Positions 15,882-25,877 of a stretch of DNA of 47,792 bases are shown piece after piece. The stretch spans positions 10,394 to 58,185 of the forward strand of contig JALHLO010000001.1 in assembly GCA_022844525.1 (NCBI GenBank). The letters run 5' to 3'. This stretch comes from Ramlibacter sp. (GTDB taxonomy: Bacteria > Pseudomonadota > Gammaproteobacteria > Burkholderiales > Burkholderiaceae_C). The position numbers and the translations under genes are program-made. A model generated the notes under the pieces. That model saw nothing but the letters and a program-made list of their open reading frames with translations. It was not told the origin of the DNA and searched no databases. Positions within the stretch are counted from its first letter, which is position 1, and each line of letters opens with the position of its first letter.

Positions 15882-16811
15882 TTACACGCGATCGATGATT
15901 TTTTCGCCGAACAGCCCCTGCGGCCGGACCAGCAGGAAGCCCAGGGCCAGCACGTAGGCGAACCAGATCTCGATGCCGCCGCCGACCATGGGGCCGAGAT
16001 AGACCTCGGACATCTTCTCGCCCACGCCGATGATCAGGCCGCCGATGATGGCGCCCGGCACCGAGGTGAGGCCGCCCAGGATCACCACCGGCAGCGCGCG
16101 CAGCGCCACGGTGGACAGCGAGAACTGCACGCCCAGCTTGCTGCCCCAGATCATTCCCGCCACCAGCGCCACGACGCCGGCCACGCACCACACCACGACC
16201 CACATGCGATTGAGCGGGATGCCGATCGACTGCGCGGCCTGGTGGTCGTCGGCCACCGCGCGCAGGGCGCGGCCGGTGGAGGTCTTCTGGAAGAACACGG
16301 ACAGCAGGGCGACCAGGGCCGCGGCGATGATCGCCGCGATCAGGTCTTCCTTGTTGATCAGGATGCCGCCCGGGAAGGTGGACTCGAAGGCGATCACCGG
16401 GTCCTTGGGCATGCCGATGTCGATCTTGTAGATGTTGCTGCCGAAGATCGTCTGGCCCACGCCTTCCAGGAAGTAGGTGATGCCCAGCGTGGCCATCAGC
16501 AGCGTGGCGGCTTCCTGGTTCACCAGGTGGCGCAGCACCAGGCGCTCGATCAGCCAGGCCACGCCGAACATGATCACGCCGGCGATCACGAAGGCGCTGG
16601 CGTTGGCGAAGAAGGGATTCGAGATGCCGGTCCAGGCCGGGATCCATTCGGCGAAGCGCGCCATCGCCAGCGCGGCGAACAGCACCATCGCGCCCTGCGC
16701 GAAGTTGAAGACGCCGGAGGCCTTGAAGATCAGCACGAAGCCGAGCGCCACCAGCGAATAGAGCATGCCGGCCATCAGGCCGCCGAGCAGGATTTCGAGG
16801 AAAAAGCCCAT
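15882..16811 (-). CDS. Liv-type ABC transporter permease (LivH)
   Basis: A 309-residue inner-membrane permease with about eight hydrophobic segments. The LivH hallmarks LLGGLMAGMLYSLVALGFVLIFKASGVFNFAQGAM and RALRAVADDHQAAQSIGIPLNRM (the coupling region that contacts the ATPases) are present, as is VVILGGLTSVPGAIIGGLIIGVGEK. The gene is 10 bp downstream of livG in the same operon. Confidence 0.94.
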   Translation of the reverse strand: MGFFLEILLGGLMAGMLYSLVALGFVLIFKASGVFNFAQGAMVLFAALAMARFAEWIPAWTGISNPFFANASAFVIAGVIMFGVAWLIERLVLRHLVNQEAATLLMATLGITYFLEGVGQTIFGSNIYKIDIGMPKDPVIAFESTFPGGILINKEDLIAAIIAAALVALLSVFFQKTSTGRALRAVADDHQAAQSIGIPLNRMWVVVWCVAGVVALVAGMIWGSKLGVQFSLSTVALRALPVVILGGLTSVPGAIIGGLIIGVGEKMSEVYLGPMVGGGIEIWFAYVLALGFLLVRPQGLFGEKIIDRV

Positions 16812-16821
16812 GGTGTCCCTG

Positions 16822-17673
16822 TCAGTGCGAAGTGCCGAGGTAGGCGCGGATCACTTCCGGGTTCTCGCGCACTTCGTCCGGCGAGCCGTCGCCGATCTTC
16901 TTGCCGTAATCGAGCACCACCACGCGGTCGGAGATGTCCATCACCACGCCCATGTCGTGCTCGATCAGGACCACCGTGGTGCCGAACTCGTCGTTCACGT
17001 CCAGGATGAAGCGGCACATGTCCTGCTTCTCTTCCAGGTTCATGCCGGCCATGGGTTCGTCCAGCAGCAGCACCTGCGGCTCCATCGCCAGCGCGCGGCC
17101 CAGGTCCACGCGCTTCTGCAGGCCGTAGGGCAGCTGGCCGACGGGCGTCTTGCGGTAGGCCTGGATCTCCAGGAAGTCGATGATCCTCTCGACGAACTCG
17201 CGGTGCCGGTTCTCCTCGCGCTCGGCCGGGCCGATGCGCAGCGCCTGCAGGAACAGGTTGCTCCTGATGCGGAGGTTGCGGCCGGTCATGATGTTGTCCA
17301 GCACGCTCATGCCCTTGAACAGCGCGAGGTTCTGGAAGGTGCGGGCGATGCCCATCTCCGCGACCTGCCGGCTCTTCATGTGGTCGAAGGTCTTGCCGCG
17401 GAAGGTGATGCTGCCGTGCTGCGGCTGGTACACGCCGTTGATGCAGTTGAGCATCGAGCTCTTGCCGGCGCCGTTGGGGCCGATGATGGCGCGCACCTCG
17501 TGCTCGCGCACGTCGAAGGAGATGTCCGTCAGCGCCTTGACGCCGCCGAAGGCCAGCGAGATGTTGCGCACGTCGAGGATCACGTCGCCGAAGCGGCGGC
17601 CCGTGCTGGTCTCGTCGGGCGTGGCGGGCGCCGCGGTGATGCCGGAGTGGTTGGGATCTCTCATGATCTTCAT
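16822..17673 (-). CDS. Liv-type ABC transporter ATP-binding protein (LivG)
   Basis: A 283-residue ATPase. Walker A is GPNGAGKSS, the signature region is LPYGLQKRVDLGRAL, Walker B is VLLLDEPMAGM and the switch histidine is in VLIEHDMGVVMDIS. The N-terminus has a longer leader (MKIMRDPNHSGITAAPATPDETSTGRRFGD) than classical LivG. The start overlaps the stop codon of the acyl-CoA ligase by 4 bp, showing translational coupling and that ligase and transporter are one operon. Confidence 0.94.
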   Translation of the reverse strand: MKIMRDPNHSGITAAPATPDETSTGRRFGDVILDVRNISLAFGGVKALTDISFDVREHEVRAIIGPNGAGKSSMLNCINGVYQPQHGSITFRGKTFDHMKSRQVAEMGIARTFQNLALFKGMSVLDNIMTGRNLRIRSNLFLQALRIGPAEREENRHREFVERIIDFLEIQAYRKTPVGQLPYGLQKRVDLGRALAMEPQVLLLDEPMAGMNLEEKQDMCRFILDVNDEFGTTVVLIEHDMGVVMDISDRVVVLDYGKKIGDGSPDEVRENPEVIRAYLGTSH

Positions 17674-19604
17674 GCCGCAGCCCTCATGGGGGGATAGGTC
17701 CGCACGTCCTCGATCTTCAGCGTGGCGCTGACCATGCCGGTGCGCCCGTCCTCGAACTTCACCTGGGTCTCGATGTACTGCTCCGGGCGGCCGTCGTACA
17801 GCGCGTCCACCAGCACGCCGTACTTCTCGGCGATGAAGCCGCGGCGGACCTTGTTGGTGCGCGTGAGCTCGCCGTCGTCGGCATCCAGCTCCTTGTGCAG
17901 GACCAGGAAGCGGTGGATCTGGCTGCCGGCGAGCTTGTCGTCGGCCGCCAGGTCCGCGTTCACCTTCTCGATGCACTCCTTGACCAGCTGGTACACCTCG
18001 GGCTTCTGCGCCAGGTCGGTGTAGCCCGCGTAAGGCAGGTTGCGCTTTTCCGCCCAGTTGCCCACCGCCTCGAAGTCGATGTTCACCATGGCGGTGACCA
18101 TGTCGCGCTGGTCGCCCATCGCCACCGCTTCCTTGATGTGGGGGAAGAACTTGAGCTTGTTCTCGATGTACTTGGGCGCGAACATGGAACCGTCGGCCAG
18201 GCGGCCCACGTCCTTGGCGCGGTCGATGATCTTCAGGTGGCCCTGCGCGTCCAGGAAGCCGGCGTCGCCCGTGTGGTACCAGCCTTCGCCGTCCTTCACT
18301 TCGGCCGTGGCCTGCGGGTTCTTGTAGTACTCCTTGAGCAGGCCGGGCGAACGCACCAGGATCTCGCCCTGGTCGGTCAGCCGGATCTCCACGTCGCGGC
18401 AGGGCACGCCCACCGTGTCGGCGTGCACCTGGTTGTCCGGCTGCATGCAGACGAACACCGCGGTCTCGGTGCTGCCGTACAGCTGCTTCAAGTTGATGCC
18501 GATGGCGCGGTAGAAGGTGAACAGGTCCGGGCCGATCGCCTCGCCGGCGGTGTAGGCCACGCGCACGCGCGACATGCCCAGGTTGTTGCGCAGCGGCCCG
18601 TACACCATGAAGTTGCCGATCGCGTACTTCACGCGGTCCGCCGCGGTCACGGGCTTGCCGTCCATGAGGGCGGGGCCGACGCGACGCGCCACGTCCATGA
18701 AGGCGTGGAACATCCTGCGCTTGATCGCGCTGGCGTCTTCCATGCGGATCATCACGCTGGTCAGCAGCCCCTCGAAGATCCGGGGCGGCGCGAAGTAGTA
18801 GGTCGGCCCGATTTCCTTCAGGTCGATCATCACCGTGCCGGCGGACTCGGGGCAGTTGACGACGTAGCCGCAGGCCAGCCACTGCGCGTAGCTGAAGATG
18901 TTCTGGCCCACCCACGCGGGCGGCATGTAGGCCAGCACTTCTTCCTTCTCGGTCAGGCGGTCGAACTCCGCGCCGGCGTGCGCGCGATCGAGCAGCGAGC
19001 GGTGCGTGTGCACCACGCCCTTGGGCTGGCCGGTGGTGCCCGAGGTGAAGAACATCGAGGAAACGTCGTCCGGCTGGCCCTGGTTCACCTCCGAGCGGAA
19101 GAACTCCGGGTGCTGGCGGGCGAACACCTCGCCCGCGGCCACCAGTTCGTCGAGCGCCACGATGCCGGTGTCGGTGTACTTGCGCAGCCCGCGCGGGTCG
19201 TCGTAGTAGATCGTGGCCAGCTGCGGGCACTGCGGCTGGATCTCCAGCAGCTTGTCGACCTGTTCCTGGTCCTCGGCCAGCGCGAAGCGCACTTCGGCGT
19301 TGTTGATCGGGAAGACGCACTCCGCGCCCGCGGCGTCCTGGTACAGCGGGATCGGCACCGCGCCGAGCGACTGGATCGCCAGCATGGTGGCGTACAGGCG
19401 CGGACGGTTGGTGCCGATCACCACCATGTGCTCGCCGCGCGTCAGGCCCGCATGGTGCAGGCCGCAGGCAATGTGCTCCACCATCCGGGCCAGGTGCGCC
19501 CAGGACAGCGATTGCCAGATGCCGTATTCCTTCTCGCGCATCGCCGCGGCGTCGGGCCGCGTGGATGCGTGCTGCAGCAGCAGGCGCGGGAACGTTGTCT
19601 CCAT
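17670..19604 (-). CDS. AMP-dependent acyl-CoA synthetase (long-chain type)
   Basis: A 644-residue adenylate-forming ligase, first gene of the transport operon. The ATP loop is MFFTSGTTGQPKGVVHTHRS, the A5 motif is QLYGSTETAVF, the A7 motif is WYHTGDAGFLD and the A8 motif is IIDRAKDVGRLADGSMFAPKYIE, as in FadD/FAA-type enzymes. It lacks a membrane segment and should act in the cytoplasm or at the inner face of the membrane, trapping the imported acid as a CoA ester. The start at 19604 has an AAGGACAAGG ribosome binding site. Its substrate could be aromatic or aliphatic; the fold places it among long-chain ligases, but related ligases in such clusters accept other acids. Confidence 0.88.
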   Translation of the reverse strand: METTFPRLLLQHASTRPDAAAMREKEYGIWQSLSWAHLARMVEHIACGLHHAGLTRGEHMVVIGTNRPRLYATMLAIQSLGAVPIPLYQDAAGAECVFPINNAEVRFALAEDQEQVDKLLEIQPQCPQLATIYYDDPRGLRKYTDTGIVALDELVAAGEVFARQHPEFFRSEVNQGQPDDVSSMFFTSGTTGQPKGVVHTHRSLLDRAHAGAEFDRLTEKEEVLAYMPPAWVGQNIFSYAQWLACGYVVNCPESAGTVMIDLKEIGPTYYFAPPRIFEGLLTSVMIRMEDASAIKRRMFHAFMDVARRVGPALMDGKPVTAADRVKYAIGNFMVYGPLRNNLGMSRVRVAYTAGEAIGPDLFTFYRAIGINLKQLYGSTETAVFVCMQPDNQVHADTVGVPCRDVEIRLTDQGEILVRSPGLLKEYYKNPQATAEVKDGEGWYHTGDAGFLDAQGHLKIIDRAKDVGRLADGSMFAPKYIENKLKFFPHIKEAVAMGDQRDMVTAMVNIDFEAVGNWAEKRNLPYAGYTDLAQKPEVYQLVKECIEKVNADLAADDKLAGSQIHRFLVLHKELDADDGELTRTNKVRRGFIAEKYGVLVDALYDGRPEQYIETQVKFEDGRTGMVSATLKIEDVRTYPPMRAAA

Positions 19605-19683
19605 ACCTTGTCCTTGCCTTTCGAGGCTATGGGGCGCAATGTAGGCGGGGGTTTGACGTCGATCTGTCTTTGCGACGACATTC

Positions 19684-19699
19684 CTAGGGATAATCCTAG
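19684..19699. promoter_or_regulatory. Palindrome CTAGG-N6-CCTAG between the transporter operon and crp/fnr
   Basis: CTAGG-GATAAT-CCTAG lies in the 226-bp divergent intergenic region, 80 nt upstream of the ligase start and 131 nt upstream of the regulator start. The 5-bp arms with a 6-bp AT-rich centre have the overall size of a Crp/Fnr-type operator but not the classical TTGAT-N4-ATCAA or TGTGA-N6-TCACA sequence. It is the best candidate operator for the adjacent regulator. Confidence 0.5.
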
Positions 19700-19830
19700 T
19701 AGGGCGTGCCCCCATCGCGCACGGTGCTTGATGCAGGTCATGCGCGCTCCGGTACGCCTTGGGGCACGTTCCCCGCCAACCGCGCTGACGCAGAATCCGA
19801 CAACAGCACGTCCCGCTTCCACCCCTTCCC

Positions 19831-20556
19831 ATGCCCGCCGAATCCACTCTCCACCAGCGCCGGCGCGACCCGACGCCGGAGGAACTGGCGGGCATCCCGT
19901 GGCTTGCGGTGCTGCAACCGCCGGAGCGCGAAGTGGCGGTGCGCCACATCAAGGTGGGCGACGCGCAGGCGGGTGACTACGTCTGTCGCGTCGGCCGGCC
20001 CGTGACCTACTGGTTCGGCGTGATCGAGGGCCTGCTCAAGATGAGCAACGAGAACGCGCAGGGCCAGACCATCACCTTCAGCGGGCTGCCCCCGGGCGGC
20101 TGGTTCGGCGAAGGCACGGTGCTCAAGCGCGAGATCTACCGCTACAACATCCAGGCCCTGCGCCGCAGCATCGTGGCGGGCCTGCCGGCGGACAACTTCC
20201 ACTGGCTGCTCGATCACTCGATCGGCTTCAACCGCTTCGTGATGAACCAGCTGAACGAGCGGCTGGCGCAGTTCATCGCGGCGCGCGAGATCGACCGCAT
20301 GAGCAACCCGGACCTGCGGGTGGCGCGCAGCCTGGCCGCGCTGTTCAACCCGGTGCTGTTCCCCGGCGTGGGCGAGGTGCTGCGCATCACGCAGCAGGAG
20401 CTGGCCTACCTGGTGGGGCTGTCGCGGCAGCGGGTGAACGAGGCGCTCTCGTCGCTGCAGGAACAAGGCATCATCCGGGTCGAATACGGCGGCGTGCGGA
20501 TCCTGGACCTGCAGTCGCTGCGGTCCAGCCCCTTCCCCCTCCGCACCCATGCCTGA
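19831..20556 (+). CDS. Crp/Fnr-family transcriptional regulator
   Basis: A 241-residue regulator with an N-terminal cyclic-nucleotide-binding-like beta barrel (about residues 25-140; GDYVCRVGRPVTYWFGVIEGLLKM, LPPGGWFGEGTVL) and a C-terminal winged helix with LRITQQELAYLVGLSRQRVNEALSSLQEQGIIRV. It has a single cysteine (VCRVGRP), so it cannot hold an FNR-type iron-sulfur cluster. The cNMP pocket is not the canonical cAMP type. It is divergent from the ligase and transporter operon and is its probable regulator. No convincing ribosome binding site precedes the ATG, so the start is less certain than the frame. Confidence 0.85.
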   Translation: MPAESTLHQRRRDPTPEELAGIPWLAVLQPPEREVAVRHIKVGDAQAGDYVCRVGRPVTYWFGVIEGLLKMSNENAQGQTITFSGLPPGGWFGEGTVLKREIYRYNIQALRRSIVAGLPADNFHWLLDHSIGFNRFVMNQLNERLAQFIAAREIDRMSNPDLRVARSLAALFNPVLFPGVGEVLRITQQELAYLVGLSRQRVNEALSSLQEQGIIRVEYGGVRILDLQSLRSSPFPLRTHA

Positions 20557-21328
20557 AGCACCAGCCGCCCCCGGCGGCACCACCCGCCTGAACAAGAGAA
20601 TGGCCGAACTCGGCCTGTGCTCGCGCCGCGAGGCCGACGACTGGATCGCCAGGGGCTGGGTGAAGGTCGACGGGGCGGTCGCGCCCATGGGCTTGCAGGT
20701 CGGGCCGCAGGCGCGCATCGACATCGACCCGCGCGCCCGCGGGCACCAGCGCGAGCAGGTCACCATCCTGCTGCACAAGCCGGTCGGCTACGTGAGCGGG
20801 CAGGCCGAGGATGGCCACGAGCCGGCCGTGGTGCTGGTGCAGGGGCGCAACCGCTGGAACGGCGACACCTCGCCGCACCGCTTCGCTCCGTCGCAGCTCA
20901 GGGGCCTCGCGCCGGCCGGCCGGCTGGACATCGATTCCACCGGGCTGCTGGTGCTGACGCAGGACGGGCGCGTGGCCCGCCAGCTGATCGGCGAGGACTC
21001 CGGCGTGGAGAAGGAATACCTGGTGCGGGTGGGCTTCGGCTCGGTCAGCACCGACGTGCAGGCGAAGTTCCCGCCCTCGCAGCTGGAGCGCCTGCGGCAT
21101 GGCCTGACCCTGGACGGGCAGCCGCTGAAGCCGGCGAAGGTGGACTGGCAGAACCCCGAGCAGCTGCGCTTCGTGCTCACCGAGGGCAGGAAGCGGCAGA
21201 TCCGCCGCATGTGCGAACTGGTGGGATTGAAGGTGGTTGGCCTCAAGCGGGTGCGCATCGGCCGGGTCGCCCTGGGCCAGCTGCCCCTGGGGCAATGGCG
21301 TTACCTGGGCCCGCAAGAGCGCTTTTGA
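20549..21328 (+). CDS. S4-domain pseudouridine synthase (RluF/RsuA type)
   Basis: A 259-residue RNA-modifying enzyme. An S4 RNA-binding domain occupies roughly residues 12-60 (RLNKRMAELGLCSRREADDWIARGWVKVDG). The catalytic domain follows, with the conserved motif AGRLDIDSTGLLVLTQDG in which Asp127 is the catalytic aspartate, and the KRQIRRMCELVGLKVVGLKRVRIG motif near the C-terminus that is typical of RsuA/RluB/E/F. The substrate is probably 23S rRNA as for RluF, an inference from similarity. Its start overlaps the crp/fnr stop by 8 bp. Confidence 0.9.
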   Translation: MPEAPAAPGGTTRLNKRMAELGLCSRREADDWIARGWVKVDGAVAPMGLQVGPQARIDIDPRARGHQREQVTILLHKPVGYVSGQAEDGHEPAVVLVQGRNRWNGDTSPHRFAPSQLRGLAPAGRLDIDSTGLLVLTQDGRVARQLIGEDSGVEKEYLVRVGFGSVSTDVQAKFPPSQLERLRHGLTLDGQPLKPAKVDWQNPEQLRFVLTEGRKRQIRRMCELVGLKVVGLKRVRIGRVALGQLPLGQWRYLGPQERF

Positions 21329-21348
21329 GGCGCGAACGGTGCCGCGAC

Positions 21349-21365
21349 GCCGACCAAAGGTCGGC
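21349..21365. other. Short perfect hairpin upstream of pyp
   Basis: GCCGACC-AAA-GGTCGGC forms a 7-bp stem with a 3-nt loop, 21 nt after the pseudouridine synthase stop. There is no T-run after it, so it may be a weak terminator, a transcript 3' stabiliser or an operator for pyp. Confidence 0.5.
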
Positions 21366-21420
21366 CCGGAAACCGTCTCTTACATAAACTCACTTGCTTG
21401 TACTACTACAAGGAACGCAA

Positions 21421-21810
21421 GTGGCAGGCTCCCTGAACATCGTCGGATTCGGCAAGGAAGACATCGAGAACGCCCTGGCGAAGCTCACCGCCCGCGAGGT
21501 GGACCAGCTCGCGTTCGGCGCGGTGCAGCTCGACGGCAAGGGCAACATCCTGCAGTACAACGCCGCCGAAGCGAGCATCACCGGCCGCGACCAGAAGGCC
21601 GTGATCGGCAAGAACTTCTTCCGCGACGTCGCGCCCTGCACCAGCACGCCCACCTTCAAGGGCGTGTTCGACGCGGGCGTGCGCAAGGGCGACCTGAACA
21701 CCATGTTCGAGTACGTGTTCGACTACAACATGAGCCCGACCAAGGTGAAGATCCACATGAAGAAGGCGATCGCCGACGACTCCTTCTGGATCTTCGTCAA
21801 GCGCCTGTGA
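21421..21810 (+). CDS. pyp: Photoactive yellow protein (blue-light receptor)
   Basis: A 129-residue single-domain PAS photoreceptor. The p-coumaroyl chromophore is bound as a thioester; here the attachment cysteine is Cys73 in the motif DVAPCT. The hydrogen-bonding network around the chromophore is complete: Tyr46, Glu50, Thr54 and Arg56 in [16 protein letters not shown] correspond to Tyr42, Glu46, Thr50 and Arg52 of the Halorhodospira protein, with a constant offset of four. Met104 matches Met100, which aids dark recovery. GKNFFRDV and [12 protein letters not shown] are also typical. The GTG at 21421 has an AAGGA ribosome binding site 6 nt away; a TTG further upstream would add a poor N-terminus. 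It is not fused to an output domain. The downstream ligase overlaps it by 4 bp. No tyrosine ammonia-lyase is in the window. Confidence 0.97.
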   Translation: MAGSLNIVGFGKEDIENALAKLTAREVDQLAFGAVQLDGKGNILQYNAAEASITGRDQKAVIGKNFFRDVAPCTSTPTFKGVFDAGVRKGDLNTMFEYVFDYNMSPTKVKIHMKKAIADDSFWIFVKRL

Positions 21811-23024
21811 CGCGCCCCTGGTGGGAGCCGCGCGCGGCGCTGCGGCGCTTCGTCGCCGACCTGCTGGCCGACGAACTGGCGCGGCACCGGCGCGCTTCGC
21901 TGCCGCACGTGCAGTTGTGGAGCGACGCATTGCGGCTCGACGCCGACCTGGGCGTCGACTCGCTGGAGCTGGTGACGGTGGCGACCGCGCTGGCCGAGGC
22001 GCTGCACCTGCACGCCTCGGGCATCGAGGACTACCTGCTCGCGCGCCGCACCCTGGGCGAGTGGGTGGACATCGCGCGCACGGGCCTGGAGCGCTTCAGC
22101 GAGACGCTGACCTTCCGCACCTCCGGCAGCACCGGCACGCCCAAGCCCTGCCTGCACCCGCTCGCCGGGCTGCACCAGGAGACGCGCCACCTGGCAACGC
22201 TGTTCGCGGGGCGGCGGCGCGTGCTGGCGGCGGTGCCGGCCCACCACATCTACGGCTTCCTGTTCACGGTGCTGCTGCCGCGCGAGCTGGGCGTTCCGGC
22301 GGATGCCGTGCAGGACCTGCGGGGCAGCACGCCGGCCTGGCTGGCGCGGGGCGCACAGCCCGGTGACCTGGTGATCGGCCATCCCGAGTTCTGGCGTGCC
22401 GTGGCCCGCACCGTCCCCGCGCTGCCGCCCGACGTGGTCGGCGTGACGTCGACGGCGCCCTGTCCCGACGAGGTGGCGCGGCAACTGCGCGACGCGCGGC
22501 TCGCGCGCCTGGTGCAGGTGTATGGCGCTTCGGAGACGGCCGGCATCGGCGCGCGCCAGTCGCACGAGGAGGCCTACGAGCTCTTTCCCCATTGGCGCTT
22601 CGACGGCGCCAATCCCCACTGGCTGCTGCGCACGCTGCCCGAAGGCGGCGAGCAGGCCGCCGCGCTGCCCGACGCCCTGATTCCGGCGGGCGAGCGGCAC
22701 TTCCGCGTCGGCGCGCGCCATGACGACGCCGTGCAGGTGGGCGGCATCAACGTCTTCCCCGCGCGCGTGCGCGAGGTGCTGCGGCGCCACCCCGCCGTGG
22801 AGGACGCCGCCGTGCGGCTGATGCGGCCGGAAGAGGGCACGCGGCTGAAGGCCTTCGTGGTCGCCAAGGGTGCGCAGGGCGCGTCGCCGGCCCTGCTGGC
22901 CGAACTGCAGCGGTGGGTGGACCGCGAACTCACCACCCCGGAGCGCCCCAAGGCGATCCGCCTGGGCGAGGCGCTGCCGCTGACGCCCTCGGGCAAGCTG
23001 GCCGACTGGAACCTGCACGACTGA
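21807..23024 (+). CDS. pcl: ACP-like domain fused to a short 4-coumarate ligase (chromophore activation)
   Basis: A 405-residue adenylate-forming enzyme translationally coupled to pyp through a GTGA overlap. Residues 1-95 are not ligase-like: they resemble an acyl carrier protein, with [21 protein letters not shown], in which Ser52 of the DSL motif is the expected phosphopantetheine site. The ligase follows with the ATP loop TSGSTGTPK (106-114), YGASETAG (240-247), [18 protein letters not shown] (302-319) and the catalytic lysine Lys397 in TPSGKL. The usual N-terminal subdomain of about 150 residues before the ATP loop is missing. A dedicated family of short 4-coumarate ligases for PYP exists (TIGR02372). 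The role, making p-coumaroyl thioester for PYP, follows from context and family; loading onto its own carrier domain is my inference. Confidence 0.88.
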   Translation: MTRPWWEPRAALRRFVADLLADELARHRRASLPHVQLWSDALRLDADLGVDSLELVTVATALAEALHLHASGIEDYLLARRTLGEWVDIARTGLERFSETLTFRTSGSTGTPKPCLHPLAGLHQETRHLATLFAGRRRVLAAVPAHHIYGFLFTVLLPRELGVPADAVQDLRGSTPAWLARGAQPGDLVIGHPEFWRAVARTVPALPPDVVGVTSTAPCPDEVARQLRDARLARLVQVYGASETAGIGARQSHEEAYELFPHWRFDGANPHWLLRTLPEGGEQAAALPDALIPAGERHFRVGARHDDAVQVGGINVFPARVREVLRRHPAVEDAAVRLMRPEEGTRLKAFVVAKGAQGASPALLAELQRWVDRELTTPERPKAIRLGEALPLTPSGKLADWNLHD

Positions 23025-23030
23025 GGCGGC

Positions 23031-23402
23031 TCAGCCCGCGCGGCCGGCCAGCAGCAGCTCGCCGAGCGCCTCCACCGCGGCTGCCGTTTCGCTGTCTTCC
23101 TGCATGTGCTGCTGCACCGCGTCGAGCAGCTGCGCCAGGGACGGGTCGATGAGCAGGCCGGCGCCGAATTCGCGCGCCAGCTCCGATTCGAGGTAGATGC
23201 GCACCGCCTTGCGGCGTCGATCCGGGTCGTGCGGGCCGATCGCACCGACGCGCGCGGCCATGCTGCTGCCTGCGCGCGCAGTCTGGCTCGCGCCGGCCGC
23301 CTTTGCGGGTGCTTGCGCCCGCGCCCGCCCGCCCACGCGGGCGAGCTGCGCCTGCAGCGCGGCGGCGAGGGGGCTGCGCGGATCGATGGTGGTCACGCCC
23401 AT
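23031..23402 (-). CDS. Conserved hypothetical protein
   Basis: A 123-residue soluble protein that I cannot assign. The N-terminal half is low-complexity and alanine- and arginine-rich (GGRARAQAPAKAAGASQTARAG). The C-terminal half (residues about 60-120) looks folded and helical: RRRKAVRIYLESELAREFGAGLLIDPSLAQLLDAVQQHMQEDSETAAAVEALGELLL. It converges with the ligase gene with 6 bp between them and is followed upstream by the groEL terminator. The ATG at 23402 lacks a strong ribosome binding site. Confidence 0.65.
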   Translation of the reverse strand: MGVTTIDPRSPLAAALQAQLARVGGRARAQAPAKAAGASQTARAGSSMAARVGAIGPHDPDRRRKAVRIYLESELAREFGAGLLIDPSLAQLLDAVQQHMQEDSETAAAVEALGELLLAGRAG

Positions 23403-23436
23403 ACATCCGCACCCGGCGCAGTTTGTTTAGCCCATG

Positions 23437-23464
23437 AAAAAAGCCGCGGCTCTCGCCGCGGCTT
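23437..23464 (-). terminator. Rho-independent terminator after groEL
   Basis: On the minus strand AAGCCGCGGC, loop GAGA and GCCGCGGCTT are followed by TTTT. It lies 36 nt after the groEL stop codon. Confidence 0.93.
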
Positions 23465-23499
23465 CTCGTGCTTGAAGGCCAGCCTTCAGGCAGCGGACA

Positions 23500-25508
<2,009 letters not shown>

Positions 25509-25605
25509 TGCATCTCCTTCAATGGATACAGGGTGGAACCAGAAAGCGCCAACAAAGTCAGCGCTCATTAACTCGCGTGGAGGGGTGCCGGAGACAGCTC
25601 GGCTG

Positions 25606-25632
25606 TTAGCACTCAGCTCCAACGAGTGCTAA
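25606..25632 (-). promoter_or_regulatory. CIRCE element (HrcA operator)
   Basis: TTAGCACTC-N9-GAGTGCTAA matches the consensus perfectly, including the 9-nt spacer. HrcA binds it and represses groESL under non-stress conditions. It lies just downstream of the -10 box and about 100 nt before groES, within the transcribed leader. Confidence 0.98.
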
Positions 25633-25659
25633 TGATAAGGGAGTTCTTGTCAGTTTCAA
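25632..25659 (-). promoter_or_regulatory. groESL promoter
   Basis: On the minus strand TTGAAA (25654-25659), a 16-nt spacer and TATCAT (25632-25637) form a good vegetative promoter that touches the CIRCE. The same DNA reads CTTGAAA then CCCTTAT after 12 nt, which resembles a heat-shock sigma-32 promoter. Dual control by sigma-32 and HrcA is known in betaproteobacteria and is plausible here. Confidence 0.8.
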
Positions 25660-25836
25660 GCGGGGCAGGGCGTAGTCCCTTGCCGACCCGTCCGTTCCGC
25701 GGGTGGGCGCAAGGGCGGCCAGCACTGTAATTTTTCACGTACACACCGCCGCCGCTCGTCCCGCCCCGGGGCCACGCTCGTCCGCCGGCCGCCGCACCCG
25801 TGCCGCGCGCCGCACGGCGCCCGGGCCCCGCTCGCC

Positions 25837-25842
25837 TGTAAT
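25837..25842 (+). promoter_or_regulatory. Putative -10 box of the lipoprotein pair
   Basis: TGTAAT lies 35 nt before the ATG at 25878, with a GAGGGA ribosome binding site further downstream. The remainder of the 245-bp gap back to the CIRCE is very GC-rich and holds no other feature I can recognise. Confidence 0.45.
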
Positions 25843-25877
25843 CAGCCCCACCAACAACAAGCCGACCGAGGGACCCC

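Noticed and set aside
13444..16647. An apparent 1067-residue fusion protein of permease remnants and the substrate-binding protein
   Set aside because: Only the last 442 residues, starting at 14772 with a signal peptide, are real; the upstream part is out of frame with LivM and LivH.
21394..21420. A TTG start for pyp that adds nine residues
   Set aside because: The AAGGA ribosome binding site lies inside that stretch and points to the GTG at 21421.
25509..25622. A longer N-terminus for GroES
   Set aside because: The extension would be made from the leader and part of the CIRCE; the standard GroES start at 25508 has a good ribosome binding site.
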